DNA from: Cyanobacterium aponinum PCC 10605 | GTDB lineage: Bacteria > Cyanobacteriota > Cyanobacteriia > Cyanobacteriales > Cyanobacteriaceae | Reading direction: 5' to 3' | DNA: 64,000 nucleotides | Assembly (NCBI RefSeq): GCF_000317675.1 | Contig: NC_019776.1 | Span: 496,001 to 560,000, forward strand | Part shown: in pieces, positions 1 to 8,518 of the stretch | Position numbering within the stretch: position 1 is the stretch's first letter | Layout: the number at the start of each line of letters is the position of its first letter | Notes under the pieces: model-generated | What the model was told of the DNA's origin: nothing | What the model saw: the letters and a program-made list of their open reading frames with translations, nothing else | Databases searched by the model: none | Translations under genes and position numbers: made by a program

Positions 1-806
1 TGATTAAGTTTTCGCTGATCATGAATAGTAGCGGTAATTGTATTAATTTCATCTCCTCTGAGACTATGAATTAAAATTTCTGCGACTCTTAAAATACCAC
101 CACTTAAGCTAACGATTCCTAAATTCGTATTTTTGGATAACTGTCTAATAATGGTTAATTCTTTTTTGTAGTCATAAATATCTATAGGGATAACCCTTAT
201 GGATTCTGGAGAGACAATTTCCAATACTTGAGGTACAAAATAACGACTTGTTACCACTGTGGCGGATGTGGTTTGAGTTAGGATGTGATTTAATTCTTCT
301 AAAGGCACTAATTGAGTGGGAACTAATAAAGCCTGTTCTAATTCTAGTACCATTAACTGCCCTGCACCGATGTCCACTTTTGGAACTGTTACTAAGATTA
401 AGGCACTACATCTTAAACGCCATTCAATTTCCTCGAAGAAAAGTTGTTTAATTTGTTCTAGGTTATTACCTTGCTCTAATAATTGATCAATAGTTCTCTT
501 AATAATGTCTGCCTGAGACGACTCTAATCCGACTAAATGCTTATTTTTTTTTTTGCCTTCATCCCCTTGAGATTTAACATAAATACCTGAACCTGTAATG
601 GATTCTACCAAACCTTTTTTTTCCAGTTGTCGATAAACCTTACTGATGGTGTTGCGATGTAAATTAGTGATTTGAGCTAGTTGTCTTGTACTAGGTAAAC
701 GATGACCGGGGGGATATTGACCAGATGCGATCGCAAACTGAATTTGGTCAATTAACTGTTGAGAAGGAGAAATATGACTATCAGCTTGGATGCGAAAATT
801 AAACAT
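1..806 (-). CDS. GntR-family transcriptional regulator, C-terminus beyond the left edge
   Basis: The gene reads leftward from an ATG at 804-806 and stays open to the window edge (268 codons visible). Residues about 10-80 form a GntR winged helix-turn-helix: a QLIDQIQFAI helix, then GQYPPGHRLPSTRQLA, then LHRNTISKVYRQLEKKGLVES. The rest is an effector-type domain with no recognisable enzyme motif, so it is not the MocR aminotransferase fusion. Poly-A/T runs at 541-554 and about 617-624 keep the frame, so I see no frameshift. The cyanobacterial GntR protein that adjusts photosystem stoichiometry (Sll1961 type) has a similar layout, but that link is an inference. The HIP1 octamer occurs inside the gene. 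Confidence 0.8.
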   Translation of the reverse strand, partial: MFNFRIQADSHISPSQQLIDQIQFAIASGQYPPGHRLPSTRQLAQITNLHRNTISKVYRQLEKKGLVESITGSGIYVKSQGDEGKKKNKHLVGLESSQADIIKRTIDQLLEQGNNLEQIKQLFFEEIEWRLRCSALILVTVPKVDIGAGQLMVLELEQALLVPTQLVPLEELNHILTQTTSATVVTSRYFVPQVLEIVSPESIRVIPIDIYDYKKELTIIRQLSKNTNLGIVSLSGGILRVAEILIHSLRGDEINTITATIHDQRKLN

Positions 807-891
807 CAGTACAGATGAGTTAAAAATTAAGACAAGGCAACAAGCAAGGGTAAAGGGCAAAGGGCAAACCCCCCTTTATCCCCCCTTTCGA

Positions 892-1058
892 GGCAGGGCT
901 GTTTCATTTTCGAGAAAGAAAAAAGAGTGGGAGATAGGGGGAGAGGGAGATGAGGGGATTTTTGTTCATAAAGTTTTAACTAATAGAAAAAAATCCTTGT
1001 ATATCTTACTTTTACTTAATCTCAGTTAACCTAATTTTTTTTTTGAAACAGCCCTGCC
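892..1058. mobile_element. MITE-like element with 15 bp inverted ends and a target duplication
   Basis: The left end GGCAGGGCTGTTTCA (892-906) is matched by its exact reverse complement at 1044-1058. The element is flanked on both sides by CTTTCGA (885-891 and 1059-1065), as expected for a target-site duplication; the exact boundary is ambiguous by 1-2 bases because the ends share G/C. At 167 bp it is too short for a transposase and carries no convincing ORF, so it would need a full-length element elsewhere to move it. Joining its flanks restores a repeat that also occurs near 32450-32500. Confidence 0.75.
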
Positions 1059-1116
1059 CTTTCGAGGGAGGAGAGGAAAGGTAAATAGTTAAGAATTAAG
1101 GATTAAGAATTAAAAA

Positions 1117-1143
1117 CACCTGAAACCCGAAACCTGACACCTG
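1117..1143. repeat. Heptanucleotide STRR tract (CCTGAAA/CCTGACA)
   Basis: Degenerate 7-base units (CCTGAAA, CCCGAAA, CCTGACA, CCTG) are head to tail. The same unit, on either strand, recurs near 3680, 5230, 7012, 9120, 19180, 21510 and 32560, always between genes. Confidence 0.6.
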
Positions 1144-1196
1144 TCAGCCCTTTCCGAACCCCGAACTCCCTCATATCCCAAGCCCTACCACTTAGC

Positions 1197-1631
1197 TTAA
1201 TTGTCAGCTTTACCACCTAAAACTTGTTGCTTTAAGCTATCAAACTCAGAAAATAATTCCTGACGAGTGGACGCTTTGAGTAAATAACGAGTAACAAACC
1301 AAACACTATAACCCAAACCAACTAATTCAAGAATAGAAGAAAGTAAGGGAATATTGTCGATCGCATCTAAAACAGATAAAGTAATATAAACGGTAATCGC
1401 AGATGCAACAATTAAACCAGTTGTGGTAAGGGGTTTTTGGTAATCAGAAAAGAAACTGCCTAATTGTTCAGGAACTTTTGCTAAGAAGTCCACCACCAAA
1501 TCCACATATTCTTGCCAACTACTATCACCAGCAGATTTACCAGTGGTAGTCATCATTCCGGGGACATCATTACTAATTTTCTTTTCCATTGTTTCTTGTT
1601 TAGTTTCCATGTCTTGAACTTTAGATTCCAT
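1197..1631 (-). CDS. curT: CURT1/CAAD-domain thylakoid curvature protein
   Basis: This 144-residue protein has an acidic/Met-rich N-terminus, an amphipathic helix (about residues 38-65, WQEYVDLVVDFLAKVPEQL), two closely spaced membrane helices (about 68-90 and 95-118) and a C-terminal amphipathic helix (TRQELFSEFDSLKQQV). That is the CAAD/CURT1 layout. Plant CURT1 and cyanobacterial CurT oligomerise at thylakoid margins and bend the membrane; CurT also organises thylakoid biogenesis centres. A good ribosome site (TAGGAGAT) precedes the ATG. The gene stands alone, divergent from the signal peptidase gene. Similar CAAD domains also occur at the end of some aminoacyl-tRNA synthetases, but this one is free-standing. 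Confidence 0.8.
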   Translation of the reverse strand: MESKVQDMETKQETMEKKISNDVPGMMTTTGKSAGDSSWQEYVDLVVDFLAKVPEQLGSFFSDYQKPLTTTGLIVASAITVYITLSVLDAIDNIPLLSSILELVGLGYSVWFVTRYLLKASTRQELFSEFDSLKQQVLGGKADN

Positions 1632-1903
1632 AAAATAATATCTCCTAAAGTAAATTTTTAGATAGTTCTTTTGAGTCTGATTTTGATTAAATTATTGACT
1701 CTTGCTAATATTATCAAAGAGTTTCTCTTTTATGATCCTTAACATTAATTCTCCCTAAGATTAAGTTTAGAATAAGCATTTTTGGATCACTACAGAAGAT
1801 TACCCTCAAGTCTTATAATTGATAATCAATAAACTTAACTTTAAATTTATAGTAATAAATCCCAAAATAATAACTATATTTTTCTCAACAATACTTATAA
1901 TTT

Positions 1904-2467
1904 ATGACCAAATCCTCAGAAACGGTAAAACAAAATTTCAGTCTTCGGACAATAATCAAAGAAAACTTTACTACCATTGCCTTCGGCTTAATTCTTGCCC
2001 TATTAATTCGGATTTTTATTGCTGAACCCCGTTTTATCCCCTCTGAGTCTATGTATCCTACTTTAGCCATAGGCGATCGCCTCGTAGTGGACAAGGTATC
2101 TTATAATTTTACTAAGCCTCAAAATCAAGATATTATCGTTTTCAGTCCCCCTCCGCAACTACAAATTTTGGGGTATCAACAAGATCAAGCCTTCATCAAG
2201 AGAATTATTGCTCAAGCAGGAGAAACCGTTGCAGTTAAAGAAGGAAAAGTTTTTGTTAACAATCAACCCCTAGAAGAAGACTATATTCTCAGTCCCCCAC
2301 AATACAACTTAGATGCGATTAAAGTACCTCAAGGATATGTCTTTGTAATGGGAGATAATCGTAACAACAGTAATGATTCTCATATTTGGGGATTTTTACC
2401 CGTAGAAAACATTATTGGCAAAGCTATTTTCACTTTTTGGCCTCCAGAACATATTGGTATCATTTAA
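1904..2467 (+). CDS. lepB: Signal peptidase I
   Basis: An S26 serine protease of 187 residues that removes Sec/Tat signal peptides on the outer face of the plasma or thylakoid membrane. One N-terminal membrane helix spans about residues 22-40. The catalytic serine is Ser49 in PSESMYPTL and the general-base lysine is Lys99 in FIKRIIAQAGE. Box E is MGDNRNNSNDSHIWGFLP. The length matches bacterial and cyanobacterial LepB enzymes with a single membrane anchor. Cyanobacteria usually have two LepB paralogues; the sequence does not tell which one this is. Confidence 0.93.
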   Translation: MTKSSETVKQNFSLRTIIKENFTTIAFGLILALLIRIFIAEPRFIPSESMYPTLAIGDRLVVDKVSYNFTKPQNQDIIVFSPPPQLQILGYQQDQAFIKRIIAQAGETVAVKEGKVFVNNQPLEEDYILSPPQYNLDAIKVPQGYVFVMGDNRNNSNDSHIWGFLPVENIIGKAIFTFWPPEHIGII

Positions 2468-2552
2468 TATTCTTTCCTTAAGATGTTAAAGAGAGATGAT
2501 TTAGGGGTTTGAAGAGTTAAGAGTTAAAAGTTATTAATTATCGACTATTTAC

Positions 2553-2585
2553 CTTTGCCTCTTGCCTCTTGCCTCTTGCCTCTTA
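2553..2585. repeat. Heptanucleotide STRR tract (TTGCCTC)n
   Basis: TTGCCTC is repeated four times in a row just upstream of the PhoH gene, an example of the short tandem repeats of cyanobacterial intergenic DNA. It lies within about 35 bases of the start codon, so it may be in the 5' leader. Confidence 0.7.
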
Positions 2586-2617
2586 CCATTTGCCCTTTTT
2601 TAATTACTAATTCTTAA

Positions 2618-3574
2618 ATGACTGAAAATACTCAAACTATTGCCTTACCAAATATAGAAAGTGCGATCGCACTTGCAGGTATTCAAGAAGAAAATTTACA
2701 ATTTATTGCCCGTCATACAGGAGCAAATTTAATACTGCGGGGGCAAGATTTAGTTATTTACGGAAAAGAAAAACCTGTACAGAGGAGTATGGATGTAGTT
2801 AATTTTCTAAAACCCTATTGGGATACGGCTAAATCCATAACTCAACCAGATATTTTAACTGCATTTCAAGCATTAGACACAGGAAGAGTGGAAGAGTATC
2901 AGGATATTCAAAATGATGTGTTAGCCAAAACCCGTCATGGAGAATTGATACGAGCAAAAACTTTTCGTCAAAGACAATACGTCAAGGCTATTAAAAAATA
3001 TGATATTACCTTTGGTATCGGTCCTGCTGGAACTGGAAAAACTTTCTTAGGAGCGGTTATCGCTGTACAGGCTTTATTAAATGGAGAGTGCGATCGCCTC
3101 ATTTTAACACGTCCAGCCGTAGAAGCAGGAGAAAAATTAGGATTTTTACCCGGAGACTTACAACAGAAAGTAAATCCCTTTTTGCGCCCTCTTTATGATG
3201 CCTTATATGAATTTATTGAACCGATTAAAATTCCTGATTTGATGGAAAGGGGAAAAATAGAAGTTGCCCCCCTTGCGTATATGAGAGGAAGAACCCTAAG
3301 TAATGCTTTTGTCATTGTTGATGAAGCTCAAAATACCACTCCAGCACAATTAAAAATGGTATTGACTCGTTTAGGCTTTGGTTCAAAAATGATTGTAACA
3401 GGAGATATAACTCAGACAGATTTACCATCTCATCAAGAATCGGGTTTAGTAGTTGCCACCAAAATCTTAAAAAATGTAGAGGGTATTGGTTTTTGTTACC
3501 TTACTCAAGCAGATGTAGTTAGACATCCTCTTGTGCAAAAAATTGTCGCCGCCTACGAAAAAGAGCATTGCTGA
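2618..3574 (+). CDS. PhoH-family ATPase
   Basis: The 318 residues comprise a KH-like N-terminal region (about 15-80) and a PhoH P-loop ATPase core. Walker A is GIGPAGTGKTFLG (about residues 137-149), Walker B is AFVIVDEAQN, and a TGDITQTDL sensor-like motif follows. This is the PhoH/PhoL type found next to ybeY-type RNA-metabolism genes in many bacteria, and a role in RNA processing is the usual assumption; biochemical function in cyanobacteria is not settled. No ybeY is adjacent in this window. Length and motifs are complete. Confidence 0.9.
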   Translation: MTENTQTIALPNIESAIALAGIQEENLQFIARHTGANLILRGQDLVIYGKEKPVQRSMDVVNFLKPYWDTAKSITQPDILTAFQALDTGRVEEYQDIQNDVLAKTRHGELIRAKTFRQRQYVKAIKKYDITFGIGPAGTGKTFLGAVIAVQALLNGECDRLILTRPAVEAGEKLGFLPGDLQQKVNPFLRPLYDALYEFIEPIKIPDLMERGKIEVAPLAYMRGRTLSNAFVIVDEAQNTTPAQLKMVLTRLGFGSKMIVTGDITQTDLPSHQESGLVVATKILKNVEGIGFCYLTQADVVRHPLVQKIVAAYEKEHC

Positions 3575-3674
3575 ATAACAGTATTAAATTATTTCACCGA
3601 ATTTATGGTCAAATATGTTATGACAAGGTAAATAGTTGATAATTAAGAATTAAAAATTAAAAATTCCTTATCTC

Positions 3675-3740
3675 CCTAACACCTGCAACCTGCAACCTGA
3701 CACCTAACCTTATCGGATATTCTTAAACCGAACTGAGGTT
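3675..3740 (-). repeat. Partial copy of the AACCTCAGTT repeat family with STRR tract
   Basis: The segment holds CCTGCAA/CCTGACA heptamers followed by a stretch ending CCGAACTGAGGTT at 3740. This is the right half of the 209-268 bp element described at 6869-7077 and 21303-21570. The matching left terminus is not seen, so this copy is truncated or diverged. Confidence 0.6.
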
Positions 3741-3760
3741 ACTTATTTATCCTCAGAAAA

Positions 3761-4276
3761 CTACAAACTAGATTTTAACTGAAAAATGAAACTAACTTTA
3801 TCTTCTTTGCCCAAAGCGATGCGATCGCCATTTTTTAAGCGGTGACGGTTGCCTGTGGGTAAGGGAGCATGGTTAATATAAGTACCATTAGCACTGCCAA
3901 TGTCTTCTATATAAAAATCATCCCCTTCTTGAAAAATTTTGGCATGGGTGCGGGAGACAATTTGAGAGTGAGGAAAGCCAGAAAGGTCAATATCTGGGGG
4001 AGTATGGTCATTAGGTTTACCTAAATGAACAACAGGTAAATGAATCGGTAACTCTAATTCTACTTCTGTTTGTACATGAGTTAAAGTAGCACTTATCGGT
4101 TGTATATGAGTTTTATCGGGGGTAATGTTGGTGAAGGGGAGAGATTGGGAAGTGAGTATATTTTCAGTGGAGTCAAATACCTCATCCAAATTGCCCACCA
4201 CATTGGTGACAACATCGGTAAAAATTTCTGATTCTAAATGTTTTTCTTCTTGATGATTATTGTTATTTTCTACCAT
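3761..4276 (-). CDS. FHA-domain protein
   Basis: Residues 1-75 are acidic and low complexity. Residues about 80-168 form a forkhead-associated domain, which binds phosphothreonine peptides. Visible FHA signatures are the SRTHAKI core (Ser and His that contact phosphate), IEDIGSANGTYIN, and an RLKNGDRIALG strand. The 171-residue length suggests an adaptor with a single FHA domain. The downstream partner is unknown. The neighbouring pgl gene lies 33 bp upstream on the same strand, so the two may be cotranscribed without an obvious functional link. Confidence 0.85.
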   Translation of the reverse strand: MVENNNNHQEEKHLESEIFTDVVTNVVGNLDEVFDSTENILTSQSLPFTNITPDKTHIQPISATLTHVQTEVELELPIHLPVVHLGKPNDHTPPDIDLSGFPHSQIVSRTHAKIFQEGDDFYIEDIGSANGTYINHAPLPTGNRHRLKNGDRIALGKEDKVSFIFQLKSSL

Positions 4277-4309
4277 CTTTTTTTGGTTAATGCTAAAACA
4301 AAATAATTC

Positions 4310-5023
4310 TTAATTCCTAATAGAATTTGCATCTTCGTCAATAAACCAGATTAACTCCCCTTGGGGTTGTATTTTCTTACTGGGATATTGGTCACTATCT
4401 GACTCTTGATCAAAAACGGCTTTTAAGGCTTCTTGTTTATTTTTTCCCGATACTAAGAAAATAACCCATTGAGCGTGATTAATCAAGGGAACTGTAAAAG
4501 TTAGTCTTTGGTTATCTTCTTTATTTCCTACAGTAATGAGGCGATCGCACTCTTTTAATGCGTTAGTATGAGGAAAAAGTGAGGCAGTGTGTCCATCATC
4601 CCCCATTCCCAATAAAATAATATCGAAACTAGGAAAACCGTTTGCTACACCGAAAAAGTCTTTTAATTCCTGTTCATATTTAGACGCATCTGCCATGGGA
4701 TTATTCCCTAAAGTTGGCATGGGGTAAATGTTTTGTGCAGGTATATCCACTTGGTTTAACCATGCTTCTCTTGCCATTTTTTCGTTGCTGTCTGGGTGGG
4801 TGGGTGGCACATATCTTTCATCTCCCCAAAAGACGTGAATTTTATCCCACGGTAAATCACTTTGGGCAATATTTTGATAAATTGGTTTAGGGGTACTACC
4901 TCCAGCAAGTGCGATCGAACAAATGTTTTTGTTTGCAATTGTCTCTTTAATTTTATTGATAATGAAATCAGAAGCAGAAGTAACTAGGGCATTTTTATCG
5001 GCTACAATTTTAATCTGGGTCAT
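4310..5023 (-). CDS. pgl: 6-phosphogluconolactonase
   Basis: This 237-residue SugarP_isomerase-fold enzyme hydrolyses 6-phosphogluconolactone in the oxidative pentose phosphate pathway, the main dark NADPH source in cyanobacteria. Family motifs are present: ALAGGSTPK near residue 40, FWGDERYVPP near 66, and ILLGMGDDGHTASLFP near 137, with the catalytic His in GDDGHTAS. Length matches the family. The other oxidative-pathway genes zwf, opcA and gnd are not adjacent. Confidence 0.95.
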   Translation of the reverse strand: MTQIKIVADKNALVTSASDFIINKIKETIANKNICSIALAGGSTPKPIYQNIAQSDLPWDKIHVFWGDERYVPPTHPDSNEKMAREAWLNQVDIPAQNIYPMPTLGNNPMADASKYEQELKDFFGVANGFPSFDIILLGMGDDGHTASLFPHTNALKECDRLITVGNKEDNQRLTFTVPLINHAQWVIFLVSGKNKQEALKAVFDQESDSDQYPSKKIQPQGELIWFIDEDANSIRN

Positions 5024-5354
5024 AAATAAAAAATGTTGAATTTTGAAGTTTACAGAATAAAAGCCAGAATAGAGCTATAAACTATTCTTCCCTTATTTTA
5101 AACACTAACTAATAAAGGGAGAATTATTAATTAATCTGAGTTCAATATAAAATTTTTGGTGGTGTAAAGGTTATTTCAATTAGTAATTAGGAATTAAAGA
5201 TATTGATGAATCAGTATTTGAGAAATTTAACCTGAAACCTGATACCTAAAACCTGCCAAAATCAGAGATTTTTATACCGAGGGGAGTTAATTAATTATTA
5301 ATTGACTAAAAAATAATTATTTTTTGTTGTTTGTAAAAAATAGACGCATTATCA
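5024..5354. other. Intergenic gap between pgl and the helicase-like gene
   Basis: The gap separates two divergent genes and is AT-rich. It contains a short hairpin (GAATAG at 5068-5073 pairing with CTATTC at 5082-5087) and a degenerate CCTGAAA/CCTGATA heptamer tract near 5230-5260. I found no ORF or RNA gene. Confidence 0.5.
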
Positions 5355-6851
5355 ATGTTAGAAGCAAAAGTCCACAGTCAACTAAGAGATTTTTCCCGCC
5401 TTCACAGTGAACAAGAATGGATACATCAATTAACAATGGGGAGAATGATAGCCCGTGGATTAAGGCTCCAAAGTTCTACTATTATTCAAACTGGTATCAA
5501 TCATAAACATTATTATTTAAGTTATTTAATTCCTGCTTTATTATCTCCTTACTCTGTTGTTATAATCGTTGAAGAAAATTCACTTTTAGAATTTATCTTT
5601 GAAGAATGTATCTTTATTCAAAAATATATTGATTATCATAAAAAAATTCTTAATTACTATCCTAAAAATAAGGAATTAGAAAAACCAACATTATATATTG
5701 TTGACACTAAAACTTGGTTAGAAAGAATTTTCAAAGATGAAGCCATAGATCATTTAACCACAATTATTGTTAAAGGTGAAAATTTAATAGAAACTACCTA
5801 TGAATATTTAACATTAACTATTAGCTATTCTCAACTACTTTCCATGATTGAAGATTTAGATTTTTCTCATCAAGATTTAATCAGAGGAAAACTAGCTAAT
5901 TTACTACAACTTATTTATTCTCATCCTCCCAATCCTTACGATAGTTATTTATTGGAAAAGCAAGAAAAAAACCTAATTAAAGATATTTTGATTCATAGCC
6001 AAAGTAATAATAAATTATTGATTGATTTTTTAAGCTCTTTATTTTCACAGGAAAAATATATTCACTATTTTATAATTAACCGCTCCCAAGGATCTTTTTT
6101 ATTGAAAGCTACACCTTTAGAGTTAAAATCAATTATGGAGGAAAAATGGCTAGACCAAAACTTAATTATTATTGCTGACTATTTAGAACCAGAAAAAGTC
6201 CCCCTTGATTATGGCAACCATTTAGGACTTAAATTAAAAGACTTTACTTGCTTAAAATTTTCTCCTAATCCTCAAGGTAAAATCCTTAAAATCTACTTTC
6301 CTGATAATTTTCCTTTTCCCAATAATCCTAGTTTTGCGACAAAAGTTAATCAAGAAATTTTAGCTTTAATTAGTGGTATAAAAATAAATCATTGTCCTAT
6401 TATCGTTATAATTGATGATGTACCTTTGCAAGGGCAAATTACTGCTAGTTTAGCGGCTAATTTTGGTTCAAGGGTAAAGTTAAAAACTACTGATTTAGCC
6501 TTAAATAGTATTTTAGTTTGTGACACTGATTTTTGGTTAAATTATCAAGATGCCTTACTTTCTCCTCAGTTAGTAATTATGGCAACTTTACCTTTACCTT
6601 CTTTAGAAAACCCCATTATCTCCGCTAAGGTTAGTTATTTTAAAAGTCAAAAAAAAGATTGGTTTCGTCTCTATTTACTGCCTATTGCCATTAAAAATTT
6701 ACAAAGAATTAGTATTTCTCTTAGACAAAATCAGGGAGTATTAGCTTTGTTAGATAATCGAGTTAATTACCGTATTTATGGTCGTCAAATTTTACAGGCT
6801 TTAGAACCTTATGGTAAAATTAATTATCTTGATTTAGATTGGATTAATTAA
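5355..6851 (+). CDS. Degenerate DinG-like helicase-related protein
   Basis: The 498 residues match the layout of cyanobacterial proteins labelled ATP-dependent DNA helicase. The C-terminal end keeps a DinG/XPD-like motif VI region: SISLRQNQGVLALLDNRV followed by YGRQILQAL. The position expected for Walker A (SSTIIQTGINHKHY, about residues 39-52) has no GKT/GKS, and no DEAH box is visible. It is therefore unlikely to be an active ATPase as it stands. Codon use and AT content resemble the neighbours. The reading frame is intact over its whole length, so it is probably expressed and retained for another role. Weak homology is the main uncertainty. Confidence 0.6.
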   Translation: MLEAKVHSQLRDFSRLHSEQEWIHQLTMGRMIARGLRLQSSTIIQTGINHKHYYLSYLIPALLSPYSVVIIVEENSLLEFIFEECIFIQKYIDYHKKILNYYPKNKELEKPTLYIVDTKTWLERIFKDEAIDHLTTIIVKGENLIETTYEYLTLTISYSQLLSMIEDLDFSHQDLIRGKLANLLQLIYSHPPNPYDSYLLEKQEKNLIKDILIHSQSNNKLLIDFLSSLFSQEKYIHYFIINRSQGSFLLKATPLELKSIMEEKWLDQNLIIIADYLEPEKVPLDYGNHLGLKLKDFTCLKFSPNPQGKILKIYFPDNFPFPNNPSFATKVNQEILALISGIKINHCPIIVIIDDVPLQGQITASLAANFGSRVKLKTTDLALNSILVCDTDFWLNYQDALLSPQLVIMATLPLPSLENPIISAKVSYFKSQKKDWFRLYLLPIAIKNLQRISISLRQNQGVLALLDNRVNYRIYGRQILQALEPYGKINYLDLDWIN

Positions 6852-6868
6852 GTATTAATAATATAAAT

Positions 6869-7077
6869 AACCTGAGTTTTGGATAAGCTGAAAGCATCCC
6901 AACTCGTAGTCAGAAAACCTTATAGCTTCTTCTTAGAAATAACGATAAAATTGCCTTAACCCGAACTGACTTAAACAAGGGGCTTAAGCCCCTTGCTAAA
7001 AACCCCTAACACCTGCAACCTGCAACCTGACACCTGAAACCTACCCTCACCCAATATTATCAAACCGAACTGAGGTT
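6869..7077 (+). mobile_element. MITE-like repeat, copy A (209 bp)
   Basis: It begins AACCTGAGTTTTGGATAAG and ends CCGAACTGAGGTT, so the two ends are related as imperfect inverted repeats (AACCTGAGTT versus AACCTCAGTT). Inside is the perfect 20-base palindrome CAAGGGGCTTAAGCCCCTTG and a run of CCTGCAA/CCTGACA heptamers. It closely matches 21303-21570 along most of its length. It has no coding capacity. Confidence 0.75.
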
Positions 7078-7141
7078 AAATAAATATTGGCTATAATAAT
7101 AATCCTATCCATAGTTTTTTATAGGAAATTAATTAAAAGTT

Positions 7142-8386
7142 GTGACGATAAAAGTTGTTGGTATAGGTTTAGAAGGGAAAAAAAGTCTAAATGATCAGGT
7201 TTTAGAAATTGTTTGTAGTGCTAATATATTAGTCGGAGGCGATCGCCACTTAAGCTATTTTCCTGAGCATAAAGGAGAAAGAATAAAAATAGGAGACTTG
7301 AATCAGGTAATTTTTGAGATTAAAGAGAAAAAAAAAGAGGAGATAAATATTGTTATTTTGGCAAGTGGAGATCCATTATTTTTCGGAATTGGACGAATTT
7401 TATTAGCAAATTTTGCCCAAGAAGAATTGGAATTTTATCCTAATTTAAGTTGTGTGCAACTAGCTTTTAATAAATTGAAAACATCTTGGCAAGATTGTAA
7501 AGTAATTAGTTTACATGGCAGAGATATTGAACTTTTAATTAAAGAATTAAAAAAGGGTTCAGAAAAAATAGCATTATTAACAGATAATAATAATAATCCT
7601 TTAGTGATTTGGCGATTATATCAACAGATAAAAATAGGAGAAGATTATGATATTTGGTTATGTGAAAGTTTAGGAGATAAAAGTCAAGAAAAATTAACAA
7701 AAATTAATAGTGAAAAAGATATAAATTTAGATAATATCTCACATTTAAATATTGTTATTTTTTTAAAGCAAAAAATTGAAGATAACGCAATAAATATTAA
7801 TCAATTACCAATCATAGGTATTCCTGATAACTATTTTAAAACCTTTCCAGATAGACCTTCTTTAATTACCAAAAATGAGATAAGATTATTGATATTAGGA
7901 AAATTAGCGTTACAAGAAAAACAGGTTATTTGGGATGTGGGTGCGGGAACAGGTAGTGTTAGTATTGAAATGGCTAGAATTGCTAAAAATAGTCAAATTT
8001 ATGCTATAGAAAAAAAAGCGATCGCAATTTCTTTAATTAGAGAAAATTGTCAAAAATTTATGGTGAATAATATTAATATTATTCATAATTCTGCAGAAAA
8101 AGTGATGGCTACATTACCCTCTCCAGACCGTGTTTTTATTGGTGGGAGTAGTGGTAATTTAAAATTATTGTTAAATATAATAAAAGACAAAATTAATCCT
8201 GAAGGAAAAATAGTAATTGCCTTAGCCACAATAGAAAATTTAGGTATTGCAGTAGAATGGTTTAAAGAAAATAAATGGGACTATGAAATTATAAATTCTC
8301 AAATAAATAAATCTTTATCTATTGGTAAAATGACTCGTTTTAATCCTTTAAATCCCGTAAATATCATCACAGCAATTAAAAATTAA
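7142..8386 (+). CDS. cobL: Precorrin-6Y C5,15-methyltransferase (CbiE-CbiT fusion)
   Basis: The 414-residue protein begins at a GTG with a purine-rich ribosome site about 15 bases upstream. Residues 1-205 are a CbiE tetrapyrrole methylase (MTIKVVGIGLEG; ASGDPLFFGIGR SAM-binding loop). Residues about 225-410 are a CbiT methyltransferase/decarboxylase with the SAM motif VIWDVGAGTGSVSIEMA and the PSPDRVFIGGSSG loop. The fused enzyme methylates C5 and C15 and removes the C12 acetate carboxyl in corrin ring (B12) synthesis. No other cob gene is adjacent, and I saw no cobalamin riboswitch upstream; copy A of the MITE ends 64 bp before the start. Confidence 0.93.
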   Translation: MTIKVVGIGLEGKKSLNDQVLEIVCSANILVGGDRHLSYFPEHKGERIKIGDLNQVIFEIKEKKKEEINIVILASGDPLFFGIGRILLANFAQEELEFYPNLSCVQLAFNKLKTSWQDCKVISLHGRDIELLIKELKKGSEKIALLTDNNNNPLVIWRLYQQIKIGEDYDIWLCESLGDKSQEKLTKINSEKDINLDNISHLNIVIFLKQKIEDNAININQLPIIGIPDNYFKTFPDRPSLITKNEIRLLILGKLALQEKQVIWDVGAGTGSVSIEMARIAKNSQIYAIEKKAIAISLIRENCQKFMVNNINIIHNSAEKVMATLPSPDRVFIGGSSGNLKLLLNIIKDKINPEGKIVIALATIENLGIAVEWFKENKWDYEIINSQINKSLSIGKMTRFNPLNPVNIITAIKN

Positions 8387-8518
8387 AAATTATCTTTGTT
8401 CCTATCACCCTGTATCAATTAATTCAAATAATATCATTTTATTTTTATTAATCAAATTTTGGGTAAATGCAAGATTTAAGATAAACTATTCACAAGAAAG
8501 TATTGATTATAAATTAAA

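Larger units (their letters stand above)
807..1196. other. Repeat-filled intergenic region between the GntR gene and curT
   Basis: This gap holds three layers: a GC-rich dispersed repeat (about 860-890 continuing at 1059-1080), a 167 bp inverted-repeat element inserted into it (892-1058), and a CCTGAAA/CCTGACA heptamer tract at 1117-1143. A short open frame at 790-1029 runs across the GntR start and the insertion and is not credible as a gene. Confidence 0.6.

Noticed and set aside
541-554. Poly-A/T run suspected to cause a frameshift in the GntR gene
   Set aside because: Reading through 11 A's keeps the frame open to the window edge and the downstream sequence is protein-like.
790-1029. Open frame of 79 codons
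   Set aside because: It spans the GntR start, a GC-rich repeat and the 167 bp insertion element; the peptide is low complexity and has no ribosome site.
6984-7003. Perfect palindrome CAAGGGGCTTAAGCCCCTTG read as a terminator
   Set aside because: It has no loop or T-run and occurs identically inside the second MITE copy, so it is part of the element.
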